Below are positions 6,138-12,531 of a DNA stretch of 14,228 bases, piece by piece. Source of the DNA: an uncultured Magnetococcales bacterium (GTDB taxonomy: Bacteria; Pseudomonadota; Magnetococcia; Magnetococcales; Magnetaquicoccaceae). Every line of letters starts with the position of its first letter. Position 1 is the first letter of the stretch. The notes below the pieces were generated by a model. The model did no database searches. It was not told where the DNA came from and worked only from the letters and a program-made list of their open reading frames with translations. The stretch spans positions 1-14,228 of the forward strand of contig CAIWLA010000024.1 in assembly GCA_903913345.1 (NCBI GenBank). Direction: 5' to 3'. The position numbers and the translations under genes are program-made.

Positions 6138-7085
6138 ATGCTGGCCGATGCAATCAGCAGAAAGCTCCTGGAGATACAGGTTCAGTTGGGATCCGTGCGG
6201 GATCTGGATCGGTTGCCGTCATTGATCTCTCAGGCGGCGGCCGATCTGTGTGATGCCGACCGATCCGCCCTGTTTTTCCTGGACCGGGATCTGGATCGTG
6301 AAACCGGTTGTTTTACCCGGAACCGGGTGGCGGTCGCGCTGAATGCCGGCAGTGGGGAACCGTTGGGTGTGGTGGAGATTGCCGACAAGAAGGATGGTAC
6401 GGCCTTTACGCAGGCCGATGGTGATACGTTGCATGCGTTGGCCGTTGTTGCCTCGGTGGCCATTGAGAATGCCATTTTATTTCAGGAGCATGAGACGCAG
6501 TTCCTCAGTTTTGTCGAGACGATGGTGGCCACCGCCGATGGCCGGGATCCCCTGACCGCTGGTCATTCCCGTCTGGTCAGTGACTATGCGTGTGGTATGG
6601 CACAGGAGATGGGGCTGTCGGGTCAGGAGGTGGATGTGGTGCGGGTTGCCGGGTTGTTGCATGACTATGAACAACAGGCCAGAAAAGGGGCCACCGCTGT
6701 GCGGGAGATTTTAAAAGGTATCCGTTTTTCGCATAAATACCGACATGTCCCGGAGATTGTCGCCTCGCATCATGGCTATATGGATGGTTCCCGGTATGGC
6801 GGTGCCGCGTTGGATCCTCGGATTCCGTTTCTGGCCAACATGATCACGGTGGCGGATCTGTTTGAGTCATTGACGGCGGATCGTCATGCCCGCCGATCCA
6901 TGTCGGCGGCGGAGGCCTTGTCGATTCTCAAGCAGGGGACCGGCAAACGGTTTGATCCGGCCATTCTGGGGGCGATGGAGCGTTATTGGCAGAAATGTAC
7001 TCTGGGGATGAAGAGGCCAGTCCGTCTGTTGCCGGGTATCAATCCCCAACCCTCCCCACCAGATCATATTCGTGGCTGTCCGTGA
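6138..7085 (+). CDS. GAF/HD-GYP-like protein with shortened, degenerate domains
   Basis: HD-GYP proteins hydrolyse cyclic di-GMP at a metal centre. This 315-aa cytoplasmic protein has a short GAF-like region (about 26-115) and an HD-GYP-like region (about 120-285). Retained metal-site features are H143 in AGHSR, H175-D176 in LLHDY, H211-H212 and D240 in VADLF. Several family features are missing. The GKIGVP-type segment that normally follows LLHD is absent, the next metal-binding His appears to be a Gly (KGATAV, 183-188), and the GSGYP motif reads GSRYG (217-221). The GAF region lacks about 50-60 central residues. I expect weak or no phosphodiesterase activity. The ATG is preceded by GAGAGGTGA overlapping the SulP stop codon, so the two are coupled. 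The last 15 codons overlap rimO on the other strand. Confidence 0.85.
   Translation: MLADAISRKLLEIQVQLGSVRDLDRLPSLISQAAADLCDADRSALFFLDRDLDRETGCFTRNRVAVALNAGSGEPLGVVEIADKKDGTAFTQADGDTLHALAVVASVAIENAILFQEHETQFLSFVETMVATADGRDPLTAGHSRLVSDYACGMAQEMGLSGQEVDVVRVAGLLHDYEQQARKGATAVREILKGIRFSHKYRHVPEIVASHHGYMDGSRYGGAALDPRIPFLANMITVADLFESLTADRHARRSMSAAEALSILKQGTGKRFDPAILGAMERYWQKCTLGMKRPVRLLPGINPQPSPPDHIRGCP
6198..6298 (+). repeat. 14-bp direct repeat pair inside the GAF/HD-GYP-like gene
   Basis: CGGGATCTGGATCG occurs at 6198-6211 and again at 6285-6298. The 87-bp offset is exactly 29 codons, so both copies are read in the same frame and encode RDLDR. The second copy sits at the point where the GAF domain seems to be missing its central portion. 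Confidence 0.8.
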
Positions 7086-8394
7086 TCGTCACCGGGACGA
7101 TCGTGCCCGGTTGGGGCTGACCGGCGTTGATATAGACCAGACCATCCACCTCCGGGGCCTGCCCCATGGTCCGCCCCAGCACCAGGCCGGGATGCTCCTC
7201 CGCCACCCTCTCCACCAATACCGGCAGGGTTTGGCCAACGTGAGTCTGCAATTTTTTTCGGCTGATCCGTTGCTGCAACAACATCAGTGCCTTCTGCCGT
7301 CTCCGTGCCGTCTTGCCCGCCACCTTGTCCGGGAGCAGAGAGGCCGCCGTCCCCTGTTCGTCGGAATAGGTGAACACCCCCACATGATCAAACCAACCCC
7401 GACTGACCAACCGATACAAATGGCGAAATTCCCGTTTGGTCTCCCCCGGAAAACCGACAATAAAGGTCGTGCGCAGGGTGGCCTGCGGCAACCGGTGGCG
7501 AATCTGCTTCAACAACCGCCGAATACCCGCCGCCCGCTCGACCCGCTTCATCCGGGCCAGCACGGCGGAATGGCTGTGCTGCAAGGGCAGATCGAGATAA
7601 GGCAACACCTTCGCCTCGCTGCCCATCACCTCCAGCAGCTCCGGGGTGATCAGGGTTGGATAGAGATAGAGGGTCCGAATCCAGGCAATACCCTCCACCT
7701 GGGCCAGACGGCGCAACAGGGTGGCCAACGAGAGACGGGGCGAGAGATCCCGACCGTACAGGGTGGTATCCTGCGAAACCAGATTGATCTCCACCACCCC
7801 CTGTCGGCTCAACTGCACCACCTCCGCCTCGATCTCCTCCAGGCTCCGGGAACGAAACCGGCCACGCAATTGGGGAATGATGCAAAAAGCACACGGATTG
7901 TTGCATCCTTCGGCAATCTTGACATACGCCGTGTGGGCGGGGGTGGTCAGGAGACGAGGCGGTTGGGGGGATTCCAACCCGGTGCGGGTGATCGGTTCGA
8001 CAGACAGAACGGCCTCCCCCGTGGCCTGGTTGGCCTCCAGCAACGGCAGCAACTGATCGTACTGGGCCGAACCGATCAATACATCAATATCGGGCAGCTC
8101 ATGAGCCAACGCCGCCCCATAACGTTGTGCCAGACAACCCGTCACCACCAGACGTTGGCCCGGATGTCTGGCCTTGATCGCGGCCATGGCCAGAATGGCC
8201 TCCCGCGACTCCGTTTCGGCATCGGCCTTGAACCCACAGGTATTGACCACCAATAGATCAGCCGCCTCGGGATCGGCGGTCAGGGTATAACCCTGTTGCA
8301 GAAACCGCCCCAACATCTCTTCGGTATCCACCAGATTTTTGGGACATCCCAAAGAGACAACCCCCACCCGTTTGCCTTGCGGAACCTCTGTCAT
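7039..8394 (-). CDS. rimO: Ribosomal protein S12 methylthiotransferase RimO
   Basis: RimO is a radical-SAM enzyme that adds a methylthio group to a conserved aspartate of ribosomal protein S12 (Asp88 in E. coli). The 451-aa protein has the N-terminal MTTase domain with cluster cysteines C17 (SLGCPKN), C53 (NTCGF) and C87 (VTGCL). The radical-SAM motif CNNPCAFC follows (C164, C168, C171). The SLGCPKN and NTCGF wording, and the C-terminal TRAM domain ending EYDLVGRVGD, separate it from the tRNA enzyme MiaB. Length is close to the E. coli protein. The ATG lies 5 nt after the yajQ stop, so the two are probably translated from one mRNA. Its 3' end overlaps the convergent GAF/HD-GYP-like gene by 47 bp. 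No oddity is seen in the enzyme itself. Confidence 0.97.
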   Translation of the reverse strand: MTEVPQGKRVGVVSLGCPKNLVDTEEMLGRFLQQGYTLTADPEAADLLVVNTCGFKADAETESREAILAMAAIKARHPGQRLVVTGCLAQRYGAALAHELPDIDVLIGSAQYDQLLPLLEANQATGEAVLSVEPITRTGLESPQPPRLLTTPAHTAYVKIAEGCNNPCAFCIIPQLRGRFRSRSLEEIEAEVVQLSRQGVVEINLVSQDTTLYGRDLSPRLSLATLLRRLAQVEGIAWIRTLYLYPTLITPELLEVMGSEAKVLPYLDLPLQHSHSAVLARMKRVERAAGIRRLLKQIRHRLPQATLRTTFIVGFPGETKREFRHLYRLVSRGWFDHVGVFTYSDEQGTAASLLPDKVAGKTARRRQKALMLLQQRISRKKLQTHVGQTLPVLVERVAEEHPGLVLGRTMGQAPEVDGLVYINAGQPQPGTIVPVTITDSHEYDLVGRVGD

Positions 8395-8399
8395 GACGG

Positions 8400-8888
8400 C
8401 TATTCCCGAAAATTGGTAAACTGCAACGGCATCTCCACCGAAGTGTCCGCCTTGAGCAGGGCAATCACCTCCTGCAAATCATCCCGTTTCTTGCCGGTCA
8501 CCCGCAACTCCACGCCCTGGATGGCGGTCTGCACCTTGAGTTTGGCATCCTTGATCTGCTTGACCAACCGCCTCGCCAGTTCCGCCTCTATCCCCTGACG
8601 CACGGTCACCACCTGACGCACCATCCCACCGGAGGCCGGTTCCACCGTGCCAAAATCCAGGACACGAATGTCCACCTTGCGGCGAACCATCTTTTCTTTC
8701 AAAATTTCAATGACCTGCTCCAGTTTATAATCGTCATCGGCATGGAGGGTGATCTCCGCATCCTTGCGCACCACCTTGCTTTTGGATCCCTTGAAGTCAT
8801 AACGGGTGCCCATCTCCTTGATGACCTGATGGACGGCATTGTCCACCTCCTGGAGATCGGTTTCAGAGACAATATCAAAAGAGGGCAT
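8400..8888 (-). CDS. yajQ: YajQ-family nucleotide-binding protein
   Basis: This is a small cytoplasmic protein with two ferredoxin-like halves that bind nucleotides. The homologue in Xanthomonas campestris is reported to bind cyclic di-GMP and affect transcription. The 162-aa product begins MPSFDIVSE, the classic YajQ N-terminus, followed by the conserved RYDFKGSKS near residues 29-37 and a typical C-terminus ending near LQFTNFRE. The ATG at 8886-8888 is chosen because AAGGAG (8895-8900) lies 6 nt upstream. A TTG two codons earlier would overlap the spacer and is not credible. It sits between lolA (37-nt gap) and rimO (5-nt gap) on the minus strand. The length is standard. Confidence 0.97.
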   Translation of the reverse strand: MPSFDIVSETDLQEVDNAVHQVIKEMGTRYDFKGSKSKVVRKDAEITLHADDDYKLEQVIEILKEKMVRRKVDIRVLDFGTVEPASGGMVRQVVTVRQGIEAELARRLVKQIKDAKLKVQTAIQGVELRVTGKKRDDLQEVIALLKADTSVEMPLQFTNFRE

Positions 8889-8926
8889 GGGCAACTCCTT
8901 GGTGTGAAAGAAAAAATAAGGCCATA

Positions 8927-9595
8927 TCAGTGCGGATCGGATGGTTCGGCGTGGTCTTCAATAATATCCACATGGGGGGGGATCTTGAACTGGAAAGGAT
9001 CTCCCGCAATGGGGTGATTGATGCGCATGGTGCGAAACGTAAAATGGGATATGTGTCCCAGAGAGTCATACGTGGTCAGTTTGGACAACTCATCCCGATC
9101 GGGATACAAAACCAGATCAATCTCCTTGATGGTGCCATTTTTGCGGGGAAAAAGCCGGACCGAGGGCCAATGCAAATCGGCATCCTCGGTGGTCTCCCAG
9201 GTAAAAACCGTTGCCAACGTGAGATTCGACGACAACAAAACCGCTGGCGTATTGTCCAACCGGGCGGCTTTGCCCACCGTCACCTGTGCCAAGTCCGGTT
9301 CATAAAACCACAGGGTCTGACCATCGGAGACGATGGTTTGCGGGTTGGGGGTGTGATAATCCCAACGGAATCGACCCGGCTTGGCGGTGGCAATGTGACC
9401 GGCACTCTCCGCCGGCACACCCGATTCCGGGTCGTCTATGCGCTGCACAAAATCCGCTTCCAGGGTCTTTGTTTTATTCAAAAAGGTTTGCAGACGCTGC
9501 ACCGGATCTGGCAGAGGCCGCCCGTCAACCGCTTCTGCCGCCCAGAGGCGGATGGGCAACAGGAAGACCAGCCAGTACAGCCAATGAATCCGCAT
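8927..9595 (-). CDS. lolA: Outer-membrane lipoprotein carrier protein LolA
   Basis: LolA is the periplasmic chaperone that ferries lipoproteins from the LolCDE complex at the inner membrane to LolB at the outer membrane. The chosen start at 9593-9595 gives 222 aa with a clean signal peptide (MRIHWLYWLVFLLPIRLW, then AAEA at the cleavage region). Family-typical segments follow: LEADFVQ, the PGRFRWDY strand, SDGQTLWFYEPDLAQV and NLTLATVF. An ATG four codons upstream (9605-9607) is also in frame, but the AAGGA there abuts it with almost no spacer, while it stands 12 nt from the chosen ATG. Neither spacing is ideal. It is first in the lolA-yajQ-rimO unit, with a promoter candidate at 9761-9789. 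Confidence 0.93.
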   Translation of the reverse strand: MRIHWLYWLVFLLPIRLWAAEAVDGRPLPDPVQRLQTFLNKTKTLEADFVQRIDDPESGVPAESAGHIATAKPGRFRWDYHTPNPQTIVSDGQTLWFYEPDLAQVTVGKAARLDNTPAVLLSSNLTLATVFTWETTEDADLHWPSVRLFPRKNGTIKEIDLVLYPDRDELSKLTTYDSLGHISHFTFRTMRINHPIAGDPFQFKIPPHVDIIEDHAEPSDPH

Positions 9596-9644
9596 ATCGT
9601 GAATCATTCCTTTTGGTTAAGGTTCTGTCGTTGTTCCATCTTCC

Positions 9645-9684
9645 GTCCGAGGCCCGTTGCCTCTGTCCCCATGAACGGGCGGAC
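9645..9684 (-). promoter_or_regulatory. Interrupted inverted repeat in the lolA leader
   Basis: GCCCGTT (9652-9658) pairs with AACGGGC (9674-9680) around a 15-nt loop. After a 3-nt bulge on one side, GTCC (9645-9648) pairs with GGAC (9681-9684). In the predicted lolA 5' leader this would be an 11-bp bulged hairpin. No U-run follows and it matches no riboswitch family that I recognise. It may be a post-transcriptional control element or chance. Confidence 0.3.
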
Positions 9685-9760
9685 AATGGAGGATTTCTGC
9701 CACGGAAGCCAGGAGAGATTGACCATTCCGCACCATGGCGAACGCCACCCTCACCGGCGA

Positions 9761-9789
9761 ATAGTGTATTTCTATCACAAAATTGTCAA
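9761..9789 (-). promoter_or_regulatory. Sigma-70-type promoter for lolA-yajQ-rimO
   Basis: On the minus strand there is a perfect consensus -35, TTGACA (9784-9789), then a 17-bp spacer, then CACTAT (9761-9766), which keeps the conserved A at position 2 and the final AT of the -10 element. An alternative -10 TACACT (9763-9768) has a shorter 15-bp spacer. Transcription would begin near 9754, leaving a leader of roughly 160 nt before lolA. Confidence 0.5.
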
Positions 9790-9919
9790 GTATGCGTTGA
9801 AAAGGTTTTCGTGTGCCACAAAATGTATTATGATGCGCCACGATGTCACAGCACCGAGCGGATTGCCGGGATCAAACGGGGAGAAGGGCGCATTATCCCC
9901 CCACCCGCAGGAGGATGGA

Positions 9920-10231
9920 ATGACCGAAGATCTGACCAGATGGACCATTCAAGTGAGCAGCGATCTGGAGACCATTGTCCCGGATTATCTGGAAAACCGT
10001 CGCAAGGATGTGGCCACGCTTTTCGGGATGCTGGGACGGGGGGAGTATGACACCATGCGAATGTTGGGGCATCGCATGAAGGGATCAGGGGCCGGATATG
10101 GGTTTGATGCCATCAGCCACCTGGGTGAACGACTGGAACGGGCCTCCAGGGAGGCGTGCCACGCGGAGTTGGCGAGCTGTGTGGCCGAACTGGAATCCTA
10201 TCTTGACCGGATCGATATTGTTTACGTATGA
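9920..10231 (+). CDS. Histidine phosphotransfer (Hpt) domain protein
   Basis: Hpt proteins carry phosphate between receiver domains in multistep phosphorelays. This 103-aa protein is a single Hpt domain. Residues 47-62 contain the signature MLGHRMKGSGAGYGF, with phospho-accepting H51, K54 and the small residues G55, S56 and G57, followed by the helix DAISHLGERLERA. There is no membrane segment or kinase domain. The ATG at 9920 has AGGAGGA (9909-9915) 4 nt upstream. A longer in-frame extension exists but lies antisense to lolA and is not credible. Two response regulators follow directly, so it probably serves one or both. The kinase that would load it is not in this cluster. Confidence 0.92.
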   Translation: MTEDLTRWTIQVSSDLETIVPDYLENRRKDVATLFGMLGRGEYDTMRMLGHRMKGSGAGYGFDAISHLGERLERASREACHAELASCVAELESYLDRIDIVYV

Positions 10232-10242
10232 AGGAATAACCC

Positions 10243-10281
10243 ATGAACTCTCCAGAGACTGGCAATGGCAATGCGTCCTGA
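10243..10281 (+). CDS. Possible 12-codon leader ORF overlapping the regulator start
   Basis: ATG at 10243 follows a good ribosome-binding site, AAGGA (10231-10235), by 7 nt. It encodes MNSPETGNGNAS and ends at TGA 10279-10281. It is in a different frame from the OmpR-type regulator, whose possible ATGs (10265, 10271) lie inside it and lack a strong ribosome-binding site. It may be a coupling leader peptide. It could also be the true N-terminus of the regulator, separated from it by a +1 frameshift or a one-base insertion. It could simply be fortuitous. Confidence 0.35.
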   Translation: MNSPETGNGNAS

Positions 10282-11008
10282 TCATATTTTGATTGTTGAT
10301 GATGATCCCGAAATCTGCACCCTGGTCACGCTTTTTTTCGAGAAGAACGGCTTCCGGGTCAGCAGTGCCATCGATGGCCAGGGATTGTGGACCGTTCTGA
10401 ATCACAATCCCGTGGATCTGATCGTGCTGGATCTGACCCTGCCGGATGAGGATGGTCTGGTCCTGTGCCGCACCTTGCGGGCCTCCTCCAATGTGCCCGT
10501 GATCATTCTGAGTGCCCGTGGAGAGGATGTGGACCGCATTATCGGTCTGGAGATGGGGGCCGATGACTATTTGACCAAACCCTTTCATCCCCGCGAGTTG
10601 CTGGCACGGGTACGCAGTATACTGCGCCGCACCCGTTCGACCGCCCTGCCCGACAAGGGTGGCAAGGAAGAGGAGCATCTCACCTACCATTTTGCGGGAT
10701 GGAGGCTGGATCTGCCCACCCGACAGCTCTACTCTCCCCAGAAGGAAAAGGTCTTCCTGAGTGGCAGTGAGTTCGCTCTGTTGCGCATTTTCCTGAATTT
10801 TCCCAATCAGGTGCTCTCCAGGGAGCAACTGCTGGAATTTTCCTATGGCAAAGAGGGCGAGACCTATGATCGCACCATCGACATGCAGGTCAGTCGCTTG
10901 CGGCGACGCCTGCGGGAAGATCCCAAAACACCCGAACTGATCAAAACCGTGCGGGGTCTGGGATATGTATTGTCCGCCCGTGTCGAAAAAAATGGAGATC
11001 CGGAGTGA
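10265..11008 (+). CDS. OmpR/PhoB-family response regulator
   Basis: This is a DNA-binding regulator controlled by phosphorylation, 247 aa. The receiver domain (about 7-122) has the acidic run D12-D14, phosphoacceptor D56, S83 and K105 in the LTKPF motif. A winged-helix trans_reg_C domain follows (about 138-240), with LSREQLLEFSYG and the recognition-helix pattern TIDMQVSRLRRRLREDP, ending in the TVRGLGYVL wing. The start is uncertain: ATG 10265 and ATG 10271 are both in frame, an in-frame stop lies at 10244-10246, and the best ribosome-binding site points to ATG 10243 in another frame. Its stop overlaps the next gene's start by 4 bases. The upstream Hpt protein is the likely phosphate donor. 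Target genes are unknown. Confidence 0.95.
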   Translation: MAMRPDHILIVDDDPEICTLVTLFFEKNGFRVSSAIDGQGLWTVLNHNPVDLIVLDLTLPDEDGLVLCRTLRASSNVPVIILSARGEDVDRIIGLEMGADDYLTKPFHPRELLARVRSILRRTRSTALPDKGGKEEEHLTYHFAGWRLDLPTRQLYSPQKEKVFLSGSEFALLRIFLNFPNQVLSREQLLEFSYGKEGETYDRTIDMQVSRLRRRLREDPKTPELIKTVRGLGYVLSARVEKNGDPE

Positions 11009-11421
11009 CCAACGTCCTGGTGATCGATGATGACCAAGCCATTCGCCAACTGGTCAAGGCCATTTTGGGCGGTGCGGGATACCACGTCCTGTATGCGGGC
11101 GGTGGTGATGAGGGGTTGCGTCTGTTTCGTGAACATCCCATCGATCTGGTCATTACCGATATTTTGATGCCGGGCACCGATGGACTGGCGGTGATCCGCG
11201 AGTTGCTGGCCACGGCCCCGGCCACCCGAATTATCGCCCTCTCCGGTGGGGGGATGATTTTGACGGCGGGAATCAGTCTGCACGTGGCACGCAAAATGGG
11301 GGCCTTTGAATCCCTGGCCAAACCGTTTTCACGGAAAGAACTGCTGGCCACGGTCGAGCGTGTCCTCCGTGCGGGCAAAGAGGAATTGACCGAGACGGTG
11401 CAGAACCTCCCCACACCCTGA
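11005..11421 (+). CDS. Stand-alone receiver-domain response regulator (CheY-like)
   Basis: This 138-aa protein is essentially one receiver domain with no output domain. It has acidic residues D8-D10, phosphoacceptor D52 in VITDILMPG, S80 in the IALSGGG stretch, and K106 in LAKPF. The SGGG loop after the conserved Ser is a recurring variant among single-domain receivers. The GTG start at 11005 overlaps the stop of the OmpR-type gene (GTGA), with a GGAG 6-7 nt upstream, so translation is coupled. Such proteins act as phosphate sinks, phosphorelay intermediates or protein-binding switches. With an Hpt protein two genes upstream, a relay intermediate is plausible but unproven. Confidence 0.93.
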   Translation: MTNVLVIDDDQAIRQLVKAILGGAGYHVLYAGGGDEGLRLFREHPIDLVITDILMPGTDGLAVIRELLATAPATRIIALSGGGMILTAGISLHVARKMGAFESLAKPFSRKELLATVERVLRAGKEELTETVQNLPTP

Positions 11422-11463
11422 TCCCCGCCAGTCGGACGAAATGGAACAAGAAGCCATATTTGC

Positions 11464-12489
11464 ATGAGAATCCTGGGCATTGAAACCAGTTGTGACGAGA
11501 CCTCGGCGGCGGTCGTCGAGGAAGGTGTGGTCTGTTCCAACGTGGTGCAGGGACAGGCGGATCTCCATGCGGCCTATGGGGGTGTGGTGCCGGAACTGGC
11601 CAGTCGCGCCCATATTCGCCATATTTTTCCGGTGGTGACGGAGGCGTTGCGACAATCCAACTGCACCGGGCATTCACTGGATGGCATTGCGGTCACGGCT
11701 GGTCCCGGTTTGATCGGTGGTTTGCTGGTCGGCCTTGCCGTGGCCAAAGGGATGGCCATGGCCCTGGAAAAACCGCTGATTGGCATTCATCACATGGAAG
11801 GTCATCTGATGAGTCCCTTTTTGCGGGCCGAGGGCGAGACTCCCTCCGATTGTGATTTTCCCTTTGTGGCCCTGCTGGTCTCCGGGGGACATACCTGGTT
11901 GCTGTATGCCGAACGGTTCGGGCGGTATCGTCTGCTGGGCCAGACGCGGGATGATGCGGCGGGCGAGGCCTTCGATAAGGGGGCGCGCATGTTGGGTCTA
12001 CCCTACCCCGGTGGTCCGGCCATTGCCGCACTGGCGCAAGAGGGAGATCGACAGGCCGTGCGTTTTCCCCGGGCCTGGATGGATCGGGAGCGGTTTGATT
12101 TTTCCTTTTCTGGACTGAAGACGGCCCTGCGCACCCATCTGCTGACCCATCCCCTGGAGGCAGACGATCTCCAGGGCCATCGGGATGTGGCGGCCTCCTA
12201 CCAGGAGGCGTTGGTGGAGGTGTTGGTGGGCAAGTCCCTGGCGGCCTGTCGTGCCGTTGGCAGTCGGCGTCTGTTGGTGGCCGGTGGGGTGGGTGCCAAT
12301 CAGCGACTGCGCACGGTATTGACCCAACAGGCGGGTGCGGTGCAGGTATGGGTGCCCCCCCTCCCGTTCTGTACCGACAATGGGGCGATGATTGCCCTGG
12401 CCGGATGGCATCGTCTGCGCCTGGGTCAATGCAGCGACTGGTCTTTGAACGTTCGTCCCCGCTGGCCCATTGCCGAATTGTCGGCCTGA
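11464..12489 (+). CDS. tsaD: tRNA N6-adenosine threonylcarbamoyltransferase TsaD
   Basis: TsaD (formerly Gcp/YgjD), with TsaB and TsaE, transfers the threonylcarbamoyl group to A37 of tRNAs that read ANN codons. The 341-aa length is typical. It has the start GIETSCDETSAAVV (5-18), metal ligands H110 and H114 in HHMEGH, VSGGHTWLL, DDAAGEAFDKGARMLGLPYPGG, FSFSGLKTA and a C-terminal FCTDNGAMIA whose Asp completes the metal site. Nothing is missing. The ATG at 11464 has only a weak purine-rich ribosome-binding site. The 42-nt gaps before it and before gpsA suggest it is transcribed with both neighbours. The tsaD-gpsA linkage is frequent in Alphaproteobacteria. Confidence 0.98.
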   Translation: MRILGIETSCDETSAAVVEEGVVCSNVVQGQADLHAAYGGVVPELASRAHIRHIFPVVTEALRQSNCTGHSLDGIAVTAGPGLIGGLLVGLAVAKGMAMALEKPLIGIHHMEGHLMSPFLRAEGETPSDCDFPFVALLVSGGHTWLLYAERFGRYRLLGQTRDDAAGEAFDKGARMLGLPYPGGPAIAALAQEGDRQAVRFPRAWMDRERFDFSFSGLKTALRTHLLTHPLEADDLQGHRDVAASYQEALVEVLVGKSLAACRAVGSRRLLVAGGVGANQRLRTVLTQQAGAVQVWVPPLPFCTDNGAMIALAGWHRLRLGQCSDWSLNVRPRWPIAELSA

Positions 12490-12531
12490 ATCCCCATCTG
12501 CCGACCCTTTATTCCTGACCGAGGTCTGACC

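Larger units (their letters stand above)
9608..9919. other. Intergenic region between divergent lolA and hpt-like genes
   Basis: These 312 bases separate outward-facing genes. I see a good minus-strand promoter for lolA and a hairpin in the expected lolA leader, described separately. On the plus strand an AT-rich stretch (about 9795-9835) includes TTGAAA (9797-9802) and TATTAT (9826-9831), but the 23-bp spacing is too long for one promoter, so the start for the downstream phosphorelay genes is not pinned down. No RNA gene or coding sequence of its own is supported. Confidence 0.6.

Noticed and set aside
7072..8256. Plus-strand open frame opposite rimO
   Set aside because: Antisense shadow. 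RimO on the minus strand has all catalytic cysteines.
9129..9143. Sigma-54-like promoter TGGTGC-N5-TTGC on the plus strand inside lolA
   Set aside because: The GG-N10-GC spacing is right, but it lies in the middle of a coding gene and points antisense with no gene to drive. A chance match is likely.
9797..9831. TTGAAA and TATTAT as a plus-strand promoter for the Hpt gene
   Set aside because: The 23-bp spacer is too long for one sigma-70 promoter.
8930..9919. N-terminal extension of the Hpt protein frame back across lolA
   Set aside because: The extension is antisense to lolA. A strong ribosome-binding site at 9909-9915 fixes the Hpt start at 9920.
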